Part shown: positions 1-8,263 of the stretch, piece by piece | How the letters are laid out: each line of letters opens with the position of its first letter | How positions within the stretch are numbered: position 1 is the stretch's first letter | Source of the DNA: Nitrospinota bacterium | GTDB lineage: Bacteria; Nitrospinota; Nitrospinia; Nitrospinales; Nitrospinaceae | DNA length: 18,707 nucleotides | Assembly: GCA_027298165.1 (NCBI GenBank) | Contig: JAPUGN010000233.1 | Span: 1 to 18,707, forward strand | Reading direction: 5' to 3' | The notes under the pieces: generated by a model | Databases searched by the model: none | What the model was told of the DNA's origin: nothing | Seen by the model: the letters and a program-made list of their open reading frames with translations, nothing else | Made by a program: the position numbers and the translations under genes

Positions 1-1669
1 GGGTGATGGCCGCCGGATCGCGAAACGCCGCTTGGGTGGCCGGGCCGCCATCGCCGAAATAACTCGATTCCCCGGTGCCGGCGATGGTCTTGATTTTACC
101 GTTGGGGCTCAGCATGCGAATCTGGTGATTGATCCGGTCCGCCAGATAGAGATTTCCTTTTTTGTCCAGGGCCAGATCGGAAAACTGCGAGATCACCGTA
201 ATCTCGGATTTGGAAGAGGCGCCCGACCCGGAAGTCATTACGGCTTTCTGGTAATCCGCGTCGCCGGTGGTGATGTATTCATGGATGATGCCTTGGGTGT
301 TCACTTTGCGGACCAGGCTGATGAATCCGCTGGGGCTGATGAAAAAGATTTCATCCTTGTGGTTCAGACGCATGCGGGTGGGAAAGACCGAGGCTTTGAG
401 TGCCGGACCGCCATCGCCGATGTTGCCGCGAATCCCGTTACCCACGATGGTGGAAATAATGCCCTGAGGCGTGATTTTGCGGATGCGGTAATGGGCTTTG
501 TCCGCGAAGATCACGTTATCCTTGCTGTCCACGTCGATGCCATGCGGGAATTCAATGTTGGCGCCCTGCGCCGGGCCGCCGTCGCCGCCGAACAGCTTGA
601 CGCCGTTGCCCGCCACGGTGGTGACCCGGTTACCCTTCAGGATCAGTTTGCGGATGCGGTAATGCGAGCGGTCGATCACCAGCAGGTCGCCGTTTTTATC
701 CAGAGCCACTCCGAACGGCAGGTGCAGGTTGGTTTCCCGCGCCAGTTCCGAATCGCCGTTGTAATCCTGCTGGCCGGTGCCCATTAGGGTGCGGATCATT
801 CCCAGCTTGTTGACCACGCGAATGCGGTTGTTATTGCGGTCAGCGATGTAGATATTGCCTTTGCCGTCCACCGCCACATCGGTGGGACCGGCAATGCTGG
901 CCCGGTAGGCGGGGCCGTTGTCGCCGATGAAAAAAAATCCGCCATCGCCCGCCACGGTGCTGATCATGCCGGAGCGGTCCACTTTACGAATGCGGTTGTT
1001 GCCGCGGTCGGCGATGTACAGGTTGTTATCCTTGTCCAGCGCGAGACCGAACGGTTTGTCGAGGGTGGCTTTCAGGGCTGGCATGTTGTCGCCGTGGTAC
1101 CCCTCGTGGCCGTTGCCGGCGATGGTTTGGATGATGCCCTTCGTATTCACCATGCGCACCCGGTCGTTGGACCGGTCGGCAATATACAGGTTGCCTTTTT
1201 TGTCGACCACCACGCCGGAAGGCAGGTTGAGGCTGGCCTGGGTGGCTGGGCCGCCGTCGCCGCTGAATCCCGCCGTGCCGTTGCCGGCGACGGTGGTGAT
1301 GATGCCTTTCTTATCGACCTTACGCACGCGGTGATTGTCCCGGTCCGCGATATACAGGTTGCCGTCGGCATCGAAGGTCAGACCGGCGGGAACGCGCAAT
1401 TGCGCTTTCGCGGCGGGGCCGCCGTCGCCGGAATGACCGGAAGCACCGGTGCCCACCACGTCGGCCAGCATACCTTTTTGGTCGATGCGGCTGATCAGGT
1501 TATGGCCATGGCGGGCGATATAAATATCCCCATTGGGAGCCACCGCAATACCGTCCACCAGCGATATCGAAACTTTAGTGGCCTTAACCGGACCCTTGGC
1601 CGCCCCTCCCCAAGCGGGTACCAGCAGGAGGCCCAGGAGTATCAGAATATTGAGTTTTAAAGGTGTCAT
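1..1669 (-). CDS. Exported NHL-repeat beta-propeller protein (3' end beyond the window)
   Basis: Read on the minus strand from the ATG at 1667-1669, the frame stays open for 556 codons to the left edge, so the C-terminus is missing. The first ~25 residues form a signal peptide (MTPLKLNILILLGLLLVPAW), implying export. The rest is tandem NHL blades of roughly 55-60 residues. Each combines a phrase such as NLYIADRDNHRVRKVD with a loop of the GFSGDGGPATQASL type. I count eight loop units, three of them degenerate (GDNMPA, GDNGPA, GDSELA). Such proteins fold as beta-propellers that usually bind proteins or polysaccharides; no catalytic motif is visible. One stretch near 190-330 lacks the GDGG loop and is rich in Ser/Gly. 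The gene has no close partner on its strand. Its specific ligand cannot be told from sequence. The large plus-strand frames here are its antisense shadows. Confidence 0.88.
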   Translation of the reverse strand, partial: MTPLKLNILILLGLLLVPAWGGAAKGPVKATKVSISLVDGIAVAPNGDIYIARHGHNLISRIDQKGMLADVVGTGASGHSGDGGPAAKAQLRVPAGLTFDADGNLYIADRDNHRVRKVDKKGIITTVAGNGTAGFSGDGGPATQASLNLPSGVVVDKKGNLYIADRSNDRVRMVNTKGIIQTIAGNGHEGYHGDNMPALKATLDKPFGLALDKDNNLYIADRGNNRIRKVDRSGMISTVAGDGGFFFIGDNGPAYRASIAGPTDVAVDGKGNIYIADRNNNRIRVVNKLGMIRTLMGTGQQDYNGDSELARETNLHLPFGVALDKNGDLLVIDRSHYRIRKLILKGNRVTTVAGNGVKLFGGDGGPAQGANIEFPHGIDVDSKDNVIFADKAHYRIRKITPQGIISTIVGNGIRGNIGDGGPALKASVFPTRMRLNHKDEIFFISPSGFISLVRKVNTQGIIHEYITTGDADYQKAVMTSGSGASSKSEITVISQFSDLALDKKGNLYLADRINHQIRMLSPNGKIKTIAGTGESSYFGDGGPATQAAFRDPAAIT

Positions 1670-2141
1670 GGAACGTCTGCGCATAAGCTTATTATAAGGA
1701 TTGTTGCCAAAAGGGTTGAGTGAACTGCGATAAGGGCCAGCTTACCATTTTTTCAGGAGATTCGGGCAACAGCATATTTCAGGTTTATTGGAAAATGACA
1801 CCGGGCCCTATGCCTGGCCCTGGATTTTCTGACCGAATGCGCTCATTATTAAATGGAACCTGCGGGAGGCAATTTTCCGGCCGGATTGGAAAAAAAGCGC
1901 CTAACCCTTCGTTTTTTATCGAATTTTCGGAATTATACGGTCCCCCCACCCGATGTCAATAGGGTTTTGTGGGGAAAGGGCGCCCGGGAGAGGCCAAAGG
2001 TCCGGGACATTGAATTTTCGGGAAATCTAGGAGAACGGTTTTAGAAATGATATGATAGGCGCACCTGAAACGATGGCTAATCCGGGATGAGGGAGCCTGG
2101 GGAAAGATCGGCCCCGCTCTTTCCGGGTGAACTTGAACGCT
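1670..2141. other. Divergent intergenic region with possible promoters
   Basis: This stretch separates the minus-strand NHL gene from the plus-strand radical SAM gene. On the minus strand a TATAAT hexamer (1691-1696) lies about 21 bases before the NHL ATG, but no convincing -35 accompanies it. On the plus strand TATGAT at 2051-2056 could be a -10 for the radical SAM gene, again with a poor -35. The short open frames here have no recognisable domain or ribosome binding site. I see no RNA gene or repeat. Confidence 0.35.
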
Positions 2142-3959
2142 ATGAAAATATTGCTGTTATTTCCGCCCGACTGGCTGCCGTCGGAGCCCTACTTGAGCCT
2201 GCCGGCGCTGACGTCGGTGCTGAGGCCCGCGGGACACGAGGTGATCCAGAAGGACATCAACGTCGAGATGTACGATTTGATGTTCAGCGGGAAATTTCTG
2301 AGCCACGTCCAGGGCCGCATCGGCTTCGAGCTGAAGCACCTGCAGGTGGTGGCCGACCGCGACGGCCTGAACGAGGAAGAAGTCGCCCTCAAGGCGCAGT
2401 GTGAGGCACTCACCGAGGACCGCATCGCCCGCCTGATCGAAGACGTCACCGAAGCCAAGCGCATTCTGCGCCATGACGATTTCTACGACATCGACAAGCT
2501 GGAGTGGGCCACGCAATGCCTGCACGAAACCATGTCGGTGATCTCCCTCGCCTATTACCCGGCGCAAATCTGCTTCCCGCCCATCGAGACGGATTTGATC
2601 TACAAGCCGTTCATGTCCTCCGAAATCCTCGAGGCGCTGGACGACGACCAGATCAACGTTTACCGCGACGTTTATAATTTCCTGATCGCCGACATCATGG
2701 AGAAGGAGCGGCCGGACCTGGTGGGCATTTCCATCGTCCAGCAGAAACAGCTGATCTCCACGTTCACCTTCTGCAAAATGATCAAGGAAAAGTATCCGGA
2801 CACGCACATCACCATCGGCGGCAACATCGTGACCCGCCTGCGCGACGCTATTAAGGAAAGTAAGGAATTATTCGAGTTGTTCGATACCGCTGTTTTGTAC
2901 GAAGGCGAAAGCGCGTTTCTCAAATTGGTCGAAGCGGTGGGCAGGGGTGAGACGGATTTTTCAACGCTTCCCAATCTCATCCACAAGGACGCCTCCGGCG
3001 CCATTCATCAGAACAAGGAAGTGTTCGCCGAGAACATGGACGAACTGCCGCCGCCGGATTTCGACGGCCTGTCGCTCGAAAAATATTTCGTGCCGAAGCT
3101 GATCCTGCCGTATCTGGCGACGCGCGGGTGTTACTGGGGCAAGTGCTCCTTCTGCGACCATTTCCAAGGCTACGTCGAAGGCTACCGCACCAAACAGATC
3201 GCACAGATCACCGAGGAGATCAAGTTTCTCAAGAACAAGTACGGCAACCGGTATTTTCATTTTACCGACGAATCCTATCCCCCGGCACTATTCCGCAAGC
3301 TGTCGCGGTCGCTCGTCGACAACAAAATCGACATCGCATGGACCACCCACATGCGCTTCGAGGAAAGCCTACTCGATAACGAGGTGTGGGACGACGCGGC
3401 GAAGTCCGGTTGCCGCTATCTGCACTTCGGCTACGAGTCCGGCAACGACCGGGTGCTGAAGCTGATGGACAAGGCGACGAATCTGGATGCCATCCGCACC
3501 AACCTGCGCATGTCGGCGAAGTACGGTATCTGGAATCACATCATGGGATTTTTCGGATTTCCTGGCGAGACGCGGGAGGAAACGGACGACAGCAAACGGT
3601 TCGTTCACGAAAACCGCGAGAACATCCACTCCCTCGGGTTCATGACCTTCGTGCTGGGCAAGTTCAGTCCGGTGGCGATGGAGCCGGAGAAGTACGGCGT
3701 GTCCGCCTACAAGAATCCGGAATGGGACCTGGCGCTGGATTATTATTTCACCGTCGATGAAGGATTGAACATCCAGGAAGCGATGGAAGTGTTCGAGGAA
3801 TTCGAGCAGAACCACGACGCCAAGTGGGATTTAAGAACGGCCGTGCGTGAGTATATCTTTTTATACGTCGACCATTTCGGCATCAACGAGCTCCCCCAGC
3901 TTCACATGCGCCCCGACCAACGCCCCTCCGTCTACAACAACCCCGTCGGCATGGTGTAA
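2142..3959 (+). CDS. B12-binding domain radical SAM protein
   Basis: A 605-residue protein from the ATG at 2142. The N-terminus MKILLLFPPDWLPSEPYLSL is typical of cobalamin-binding radical SAM enzymes. A GTG at 2127 would add five residues but looks less natural; neither start has a strong ribosome binding site. The N-terminal half is a Rossmann-like B12-binding region, with DLVGISIV followed by HITIGGN and an LYEGESAFLKLVEAV helix, and an insertion before it. The radical SAM core begins with RGCYWGKCSFCDHF, whose Cys330, Cys335 and Cys338 should bind a [4Fe-4S] cluster. The later segments HFTDESYPP, HFGYESGNDRVLKLMDK and GFFGFPGETREE match the family's barrel strands and SAM-binding regions. 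Members methylate or rearrange unactivated carbons in lipids, cofactors and peptides. The gene stands alone, so no substrate can be inferred. Confidence 0.85.
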   Translation: MKILLLFPPDWLPSEPYLSLPALTSVLRPAGHEVIQKDINVEMYDLMFSGKFLSHVQGRIGFELKHLQVVADRDGLNEEEVALKAQCEALTEDRIARLIEDVTEAKRILRHDDFYDIDKLEWATQCLHETMSVISLAYYPAQICFPPIETDLIYKPFMSSEILEALDDDQINVYRDVYNFLIADIMEKERPDLVGISIVQQKQLISTFTFCKMIKEKYPDTHITIGGNIVTRLRDAIKESKELFELFDTAVLYEGESAFLKLVEAVGRGETDFSTLPNLIHKDASGAIHQNKEVFAENMDELPPPDFDGLSLEKYFVPKLILPYLATRGCYWGKCSFCDHFQGYVEGYRTKQIAQITEEIKFLKNKYGNRYFHFTDESYPPALFRKLSRSLVDNKIDIAWTTHMRFEESLLDNEVWDDAAKSGCRYLHFGYESGNDRVLKLMDKATNLDAIRTNLRMSAKYGIWNHIMGFFGFPGETREETDDSKRFVHENRENIHSLGFMTFVLGKFSPVAMEPEKYGVSAYKNPEWDLALDYYFTVDEGLNIQEAMEVFEEFEQNHDAKWDLRTAVREYIFLYVDHFGINELPQLHMRPDQRPSVYNNPVGMV

Positions 3960-3981
3960 ATCCAACGGAGAGAAGGAAAAA

Positions 3982-4003
3982 GGGGAAAAGGCTTTTTCTC
4001 CCC
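3982..4003 (+). terminator. Weak stem-loop after the radical SAM gene
   Basis: GGGGA with AAA pairs to TTT and TCCCC across a short loop, with one bulged C. It lies about 22 bases after the stop codon. No T-run follows on the plus strand, so it may be a processing or weak terminator structure only. Confidence 0.3.
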
Positions 4004-4018
4004 ATAAACAATCAGGCT

Positions 4019-4043
4019 TTTCTCTGTGTCCTCTGTGGTGAAA
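4019..4043. repeat. CTCTGTGTCCTCTGTGG-type intergenic repeat (single copy)
   Basis: The bases CTCTGTGTCCTCTGTGGTGA lie between the radical SAM gene and the cupin gene. On the opposite strand they read as ACCACAGAGGACACAGAG, with an internal ACAGAG periodicity. From memory, similar intergenic words recur in many environmental bacterial genomes and give rise to spurious peptides of the HHRGHREK kind. Only one copy occurs in this window. Confidence 0.45.
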
Positions 4044-4059
4044 TTTTTTTCGTCGTCTT

Positions 4060-4470
4060 TTAAGCAGTGGGTTCTGGATCATACAACACCACCGGTTCCT
4101 GTTCGCTGGCGATGTTGCGGGAGACGATGGCCAGTGCCGGTTCGGTGTCGCTTAGGTTCACCGGCTGATGCGGCACCCCGGGCGGAATGAACAGAAAATC
4201 GCCTTGCTCCGTGACCACCGACTCCTTGAGGCCCTCGCCGAACAAGTTATCCACCTTGCCCTCCAAGATATAGATTCCTGCCTCGAAGCCGTCGTGGAAA
4301 TGCGGCTCCGCTTTGCCGCCGGGCGGGATGCGCACCAGCATAATAGAGAGGTTCCGCGTGCCTGCCGTGTTCTTCGAGAGGCCCGGAAAATAGTTGAGGT
4401 TGCGCTTGGTGGTGAATGCTGCGTCGGGCCGCACCCGCACAAGTTTTTTTTGAGGATGTTGGGAGTTCAT
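4060..4470 (-). CDS. Small cupin-domain protein
   Basis: A 136-residue single-domain cupin. The start is set by an excellent ribosome binding site (AAAGGAGGTGG on the minus strand, 4474-4484) just before the ATG at 4468-4470; the longer in-frame start at 4491 lies upstream of that site and is rejected. Cupin motif 1 is visible as PPGGKAEPHFHDGFEAGIYI followed by LEGKVDNLFG, with the HFH histidines and a glutamate as likely metal ligands. Motif 2 is GDFLFIPPGVPHQPVN, with the third histidine. Such proteins are metal-dependent dioxygenases or isomerases, or small-molecule sensors; the substrate cannot be assigned. It is transcribed away from dapF and has no operon partner. A TAAAAT hexamer at 4491-4496 may be its -10. 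Confidence 0.82.
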   Translation of the reverse strand: MNSQHPQKKLVRVRPDAAFTTKRNLNYFPGLSKNTAGTRNLSIMLVRIPPGGKAEPHFHDGFEAGIYILEGKVDNLFGEGLKESVVTEQGDFLFIPPGVPHQPVNLSDTEPALAIVSRNIASEQEPVVLYDPEPTA

Positions 4471-4860
4471 GGTCCACCTCCTTTGAATCATTTTAACGCC
4501 TTTCCGTATTTTTTTGTAAGAAGTTGCGGGTGGCGCCGACTACCCAACAGAATTCGTGCTTCTCTCTCCTCAGCAGTCTGTAGCGAAGTGTCATTACCCT
4601 GCGGATTCTCCTCCGGCCTTGTGTCGCAACAGGCCGGCCCCCCCCAGCCCCGCCGGGCCGCGGCGGCCCCGCCCCGGTCAGGTGGAGCGCCTCTATGCTT
4701 TGCGCCTTCCTGTTTCATACGCGAAACCCCTTGTTTGCAAGGGTGGGCGGGTTTGACCGGGTTTGGGCCCTGTGTTAGAATCGCCCGGATGGCAGGGGAT
4801 GAATCCAAACCTCTGTTTTTTCATCCTAATTCAAAGTTTTCCCTTTGAAATGGAACGGTT
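4471..4860. other. Divergent intergenic region with GC-rich hairpins
   Basis: A non-coding gap between the cupin gene and dapF. It holds a 7-bp perfect stem (CCGGCCT/AGGCCGG, 4613-4637) and a 6-bp stem (CCGCCG/CGGCGG, 4650-4666) within a run of almost pure G and C around 4630-4680. The dapF promoter lies at 4753-4781. I looked for a lysine riboswitch here and did not recognise one. The open frames crossing the gap are low-complexity and match no family. Confidence 0.5.
4753..4781 (+). promoter_or_regulatory. Sigma70-like promoter for the dapF operon
   Basis: TTGACC (4753-4758) and TAGAAT (4776-4781) are separated by exactly 17 bases, each matching the consensus at five of six positions. Transcription would start near 4788, giving a leader of about 70 bases before the dapF GTG. 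Confidence 0.65.
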
Positions 4861-5673
4861 GTGAATATTCCCTTTACAAAAATGAGCGGCAGCGGCAACG
4901 ATTTCGTCATCATCGACAATCGCGTGCCGGTGCTCGACCCGGCGACCAAGCGGGATTTTGTCCAAAAGGTCTGCCGGCCGAAGAGATCAGTCGGCGCCGA
5001 CGGGGTGATTTTCATCGAAAACTCCGAGAAGGCCGACTACAAGTGGGATTTTTACAACTCCGACGGTTCTTCCGCCGAGATGTGCGGCAACGGCGGCCGG
5101 TGTGTGGCGCGCTACGCCTTCGAGAAGGGCATCGCCCCGCAAACGCATTCCTTTGAAACCATCGCCGGCATCATCGAGGCCGAAGTCAACGGGCCCGTGG
5201 TGAAAGTGAAGCTGACGCGGCCGGAAAATCTGCAGAACGACGTGCAGGTGACGTTCGACGGCCTGCAATACAAAGTAGACAGCATCAATACTGGCGTACC
5301 GCATGTGATCGTGTTTTCCGAGGACGTGGACGGCGAGGATATCCAGAAAATCGGGAGCGGCATCCGCTACCATTCCATCTTTGCCCCGGCGGGGACCAAC
5401 GTCGATCTGGTCGAGAAAAAAAACGGCAATGCCCTCAAGGTGCGCACATACGAACGCGGCGTGGAAGGGGAAACCCTCGCCTGCGGCACCGGCGTGGTGG
5501 CCTCGGCGATTATTGCCTCGCATAAATTCAAGATCGAATCGCCCATCAACGTGGAAACGCGCGGCGGCGAAATTCTGAAAGTTCATATCGAACCTTCCAA
5601 CGGCTCCCTGCCCGTGGTATATCTCGAGGGGATGACCAAGATCGCGTTTGAAGGTCATATCGTAGAACTATAA
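4861..5673 (+). CDS. dapF: Diaminopimelate epimerase
   Basis: A 270-residue protein of normal family length. DapF interconverts LL- and meso-diaminopimelate without a cofactor, supplying peptidoglycan cross-links and the last lysine precursor. The N-terminus FTKMSGSGNDFVIIDNR is diagnostic. The two catalytic cysteines are present: Cys75 in AEMCGNGGRC and Cys208 in ETLACGTG. The partly conserved GVPHVIVF and YERGVEGET segments are also in place. The start is a GTG with only a weak upstream GGAACGG, and the N-terminus aligns with the family from here. It is the first gene of the operon, 20 bases before dapA, and sits downstream of the promoter at 4753-4781. It acts in the cytoplasm. Unlike many genomes, dapF here directly precedes dapA and dapB, giving a compact set of consecutive-pathway genes. 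Confidence 0.97.
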   Translation: MNIPFTKMSGSGNDFVIIDNRVPVLDPATKRDFVQKVCRPKRSVGADGVIFIENSEKADYKWDFYNSDGSSAEMCGNGGRCVARYAFEKGIAPQTHSFETIAGIIEAEVNGPVVKVKLTRPENLQNDVQVTFDGLQYKVDSINTGVPHVIVFSEDVDGEDIQKIGSGIRYHSIFAPAGTNVDLVEKKNGNALKVRTYERGVEGETLACGTGVVASAIIASHKFKIESPINVETRGGEILKVHIEPSNGSLPVVYLEGMTKIAFEGHIVEL

Positions 5674-5693
5674 TCACCCGTTAAAGGATAGTC

Positions 5694-6569
5694 ATGTTTG
5701 AAGGATCCCTGGTGGCCATCGTCACCCCGTTCAAGAACGGCAAGGTGGATGAGCAGGCGTTTCGCGACCTGTTGCAGTTTCATATTGAAAACGGCACCCA
5801 GGGAATCGTGCCCTGCGGCACCACCGGCGAGTCGGCGACCCTGACCAATGAGGAACATCATCAGGTGATCTCCATCGCGGTGGATGTGTGCAAGGACAAA
5901 ATCCCGGTGCTGGCAGGTACCGGGTCGAACGCCACCCGCGAAGCGGTCGAGATGACCCAGTTCGCTCAGAAGATAGGTGCCGACGGAGCATTGTTGATCA
6001 CGCCGTATTACAATAAACCGTCGCAGCAGGGGTTGTACGAGCATTTCACGGCGGTGGCGCAGGAAACCGATCTGCCGATCATTTTGTACAACGTGCCGAG
6101 CCGCACATCCGTCAACATGTTGCCGGAAACGGTGGCGCGGCTGAACAAGGACCAGAAGAATATCATCGGCATCAAGGAAGCCTCGGGTTCGCTCACCCAG
6201 ATCAGCGAGGTGATCGACCAGTGCGGCGACGGTTTTGTTTTGCTGTCGGGAGACGACGTCCTGCTGTGGCCGATCCTCGCCGTCGGCGGCAAGGGTGTGA
6301 TTTCCGTCTCCGCTAACCTCGTGCCGGAGAAGGTGGCGCTGATGTGCGACCGGGCCGCGCACCGGGACATGGACGGCGCCGCTGCGCTCCATTATGAGAT
6401 GATGGTGCTGAATGACGCCCTGTTCATCGAAACCAATCCGGTGCCGGTGAAAACCGCGCTCGCCCTGATGGGGAAAATTTCCGACGAGTTGCGGGCGCCC
6501 ATGGCCCATATGACCGAAGATCACGTCGAGCAATTGAAGACGGTTCTCAAACAGTACGCATTGATTTAA
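5694..6569 (+). CDS. dapA: 4-hydroxy-tetrahydrodipicolinate synthase
   Basis: A 291-residue TIM-barrel enzyme that condenses pyruvate with aspartate semialdehyde, the first committed step to diaminopimelate and lysine. The Schiff-base lysine is Lys161 in GIKEASG. The catalytic-triad residues are visible as Thr44 in CGTTGESATL, Tyr132 in LYNVPSRT and Tyr106 in TPYYNKP, and Arg137 binds the carboxylate. The family N-terminus GSLVAIVTPF fits the ATG at 5694, preceded by AAAGGA. It follows dapF by 20 bases and precedes dapB by 115 bases, so an internal promoter or processing site before dapB is possible although none is clear. The His56 and Glu84 positions of the lysine-inhibited E. coli enzyme were not aligned, so feedback sensitivity is open. 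Confidence 0.97.
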   Translation: MFEGSLVAIVTPFKNGKVDEQAFRDLLQFHIENGTQGIVPCGTTGESATLTNEEHHQVISIAVDVCKDKIPVLAGTGSNATREAVEMTQFAQKIGADGALLITPYYNKPSQQGLYEHFTAVAQETDLPIILYNVPSRTSVNMLPETVARLNKDQKNIIGIKEASGSLTQISEVIDQCGDGFVLLSGDDVLLWPILAVGGKGVISVSANLVPEKVALMCDRAAHRDMDGAAALHYEMMVLNDALFIETNPVPVKTALALMGKISDELRAPMAHMTEDHVEQLKTVLKQYALI

Positions 6570-6684
6570 GCCCTTCCCTTTATATTTCCCTAAAATTCCG
6601 CAGTCGAAGGGGTTTCTTCTTGCAATTCCGGTTCGGTTTATTGTCCAATAGTGGAAAATTGTTTGTTTTGAGTAGGAGGTTGAA

Positions 6685-7494
6685 TTGATCAAAATCGGAG
6701 TCGTGGGTGCGGCGGGCCGCATGGGCAAAACCATCGTGTCCTGCATTGACGATACGGACGGCGTTGCTCTGTGTTGTGGCACCGAGGCCTCGGGCAATCC
6801 CGCCCTGGGGCAGGACGTGGGGGATTTGGCGGGTATCGGCAAAAAGAACATCGCCCTGCACGACGATCTGGAGGAAATGATGCGCACCTGCGACGCGGTC
6901 ATCGATTTTTCCACTCCCGAATCCAGCATAAAGACGCTGGAAGCTGCCGTGGTGCAGAAGAAATCCGTGGTGATCGGCACCACCGGCCTGTCGGAGGCGG
7001 AAAAGGGGCAGATTCAGGAAGCGGCGAAAACCATTCGATGTGTGTTCGCGCCCAACATGAGCATCGGCGTCAACGTGCTGTTCAAGGTGGTGCAGGACGT
7101 GGCTAAAATTCTGGGCGATGCGTATGACGTCGAGATTGTCGAAGCGCACCACAAATTCAAAAAGGACGCCCCCAGCGGCACGGCGGTGCACCTGTCCGAG
7201 CTGGTGGCCGAGGTGTTGCAGCGAGACCTCAACGAAGTCGGCGTTTACGGCCGCAAAGGGTTCAGCGACGGGCGCGGTCCAAAAGAGATCGGCATACACA
7301 CCTTACGCGCCGGGGATATTGTCGGCGAACATCGGGTGCTGTTCGGCGGCATGGGCGAGACGTTGGAGGTTTTGCACCGGGCGCAGAGCCGGGAAACCTT
7401 CGCGCGCGGAGCCGTCCGTGCCGCGCAATGGGTGGCCGGTCAACCGCCGGGATTGTACGACATGCAGGATGTGCTGGGTTTGGGAGGCAAATAA
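6685..7494 (+). CDS. dapB: 4-hydroxy-tetrahydrodipicolinate reductase
   Basis: A 269-residue NAD(P)H-dependent reductase that converts the DapA product to tetrahydrodipicolinate. The N-terminal Rossmann motif IGVVGAAGRMGKTI binds the dinucleotide. DAVIDFSTPES and VVIGTTGLSEAEK match the conserved cofactor loops. The substrate and catalytic motif EAHHKFKKDAPSGTA carries the catalytic histidine and lysine. The end, GLYDMQDVLGL, is typical. The start is TTG at 6685, chosen because a perfect AGGAGGT (6674-6680) lies four bases upstream and LIKIGVVG is the family start. The stop at 7494 is one base before the ATG of the molybdoenzyme gene, so the two are almost certainly translated from one message. 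Confidence 0.96.
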   Translation: MIKIGVVGAAGRMGKTIVSCIDDTDGVALCCGTEASGNPALGQDVGDLAGIGKKNIALHDDLEEMMRTCDAVIDFSTPESSIKTLEAAVVQKKSVVIGTTGLSEAEKGQIQEAAKTIRCVFAPNMSIGVNVLFKVVQDVAKILGDAYDVEIVEAHHKFKKDAPSGTAVHLSELVAEVLQRDLNEVGVYGRKGFSDGRGPKEIGIHTLRAGDIVGEHRVLFGGMGETLEVLHRAQSRETFARGAVRAAQWVAGQPPGLYDMQDVLGLGGK

Positions 7495-7495
7495 T

Positions 7496-8263
7496 ATGTC
7501 TGGGTTGCGATTCAAATTAAACCGCCGTCTGTTTCTGAAGGCGTTTTCGTTTTCGGCGCTGGCTTCCCTGTGGCCGAAGAACAGCGCAGGCACGGTCGAT
7601 TTCCAGACCAACAAGAATATCCCCAAGAATTACATCCAAAACCGTGACGTCCCCGGTTTTTTCATTCGCAGCGCCAATCCTTTTCTGGGGGTCGATGTGC
7701 AGGAATGGGGCCTCGCCGTCGGCGGAAAGGTGAAGAACCCGGTGGCTTATGGCTACGAGGATTTGTTCGGCTTCCCCAGGGTGTCCCAAGTGTCGCGCCT
7801 CAAGTGCGTGGAATGCTGGTCGGCCAAGGCCAAGTGGGAGGGCTTCCGGTTTCAGGAGCTGGTCGACCGGGTGCAACCCGACCCGGAGGCGAAGTACGTG
7901 ACCTTTCAGTCCGCCGATTCGTATTACGAAAGTTATATGCTGGAAGAATTGCTGAGACCGCGGGTGCTGATGGTTCTGCGTATGAACAATCAGCCGCTCA
8001 GCAGGGACCATGGATTTCCCCTGCGGTTGATCGCGCCGTACAAGTACGGCTACAAGAACGTCAAATACATCACCCAAATCACGTTCACCGATTCGCGCAA
8101 ACGCAACTACTGGGCGGATTACGGTCCCTACTCCGTGGACGGAACCATTCAGCCTGGCATCGACCATCCGTTGGACTTCAACAAAAAACCCTTACCCATT
8201 AATGGTGGGGAAGTGTTTCATCCGTTCGATTCGCGGCCCGCCACACCCAAAACACGTCAATGA
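7496..8263 (+). CDS. Tat-exported SUOX/MsrP-family molybdopterin oxidoreductase
   Basis: A 255-residue protein of the sulfite oxidase/MsrP (YedY) fold. The N-terminus carries a twin-arginine signal, NRRLFLKAFSFSALASLW, as expected for an enzyme folded with molybdenum cofactor and exported to the periplasm. The likely molybdenum-binding cysteine is Cys104 in RLKCVECWSAKAKWEG; a second cysteine sits three residues later. VTFQSADSYYESYMLEE, RDHGFPLRLIAP and KYGYKNVKYITQI are family hallmarks. MsrP relatives repair oxidised methionines in periplasmic proteins; others oxidise sulfite or have unknown substrates. No YedZ-like heme membrane partner is visible. The ATG at 7496 follows GGGAGG (7481-7486), inside the dapB end. 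The last codons overlap the next gene's ATGA by four bases, tying it to the SUMF1 lipoprotein. The longer in-frame extension to 7118 runs inside dapB and is rejected. Confidence 0.85.
   Translation: MSGLRFKLNRRLFLKAFSFSALASLWPKNSAGTVDFQTNKNIPKNYIQNRDVPGFFIRSANPFLGVDVQEWGLAVGGKVKNPVAYGYEDLFGFPRVSQVSRLKCVECWSAKAKWEGFRFQELVDRVQPDPEAKYVTFQSADSYYESYMLEELLRPRVLMVLRMNNQPLSRDHGFPLRLIAPYKYGYKNVKYITQITFTDSRKRNYWADYGPYSVDGTIQPGIDHPLDFNKKPLPINGGEVFHPFDSRPATPKTRQ

Noticed and set aside
32..787. Long plus-strand open frame at the left edge
   Set aside because: It is antisense to the NHL-repeat gene, whose repeats keep the opposite strand open; no family features are visible in its translation.
100..1450. 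Repeats of about 170 bases suggestive of a tandem DNA repeat or CRISPR-like array
   Set aside because: The periodicity is explained by the NHL blades in the coding frame; unit lengths vary and there are no spacers.
4168..4848. 226-codon plus-strand open frame between cupin and dapF
   Set aside because: Its first half is antisense to the cupin gene, and the rest crosses GC-rich non-coding sequence with hairpins and the dapF promoter.
4620..4860. Possible lysine riboswitch upstream of dapF
   Set aside because: The characteristic L-box core and multi-helix layout could not be recognised, and the predicted leader of about 70 bases is too short.
5655..6983. 442-codon minus-strand open frame
   Set aside because: It lies antisense to dapA and the start of dapB, both unambiguous, and its translation is His/Arg-rich with no domain.
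7118..7495. Upstream extension of the molybdoenzyme frame inside dapB
   Set aside because: It is out of frame with dapB over its whole length; the ATG at 7496 has a good ribosome binding site and begins the Tat signal.
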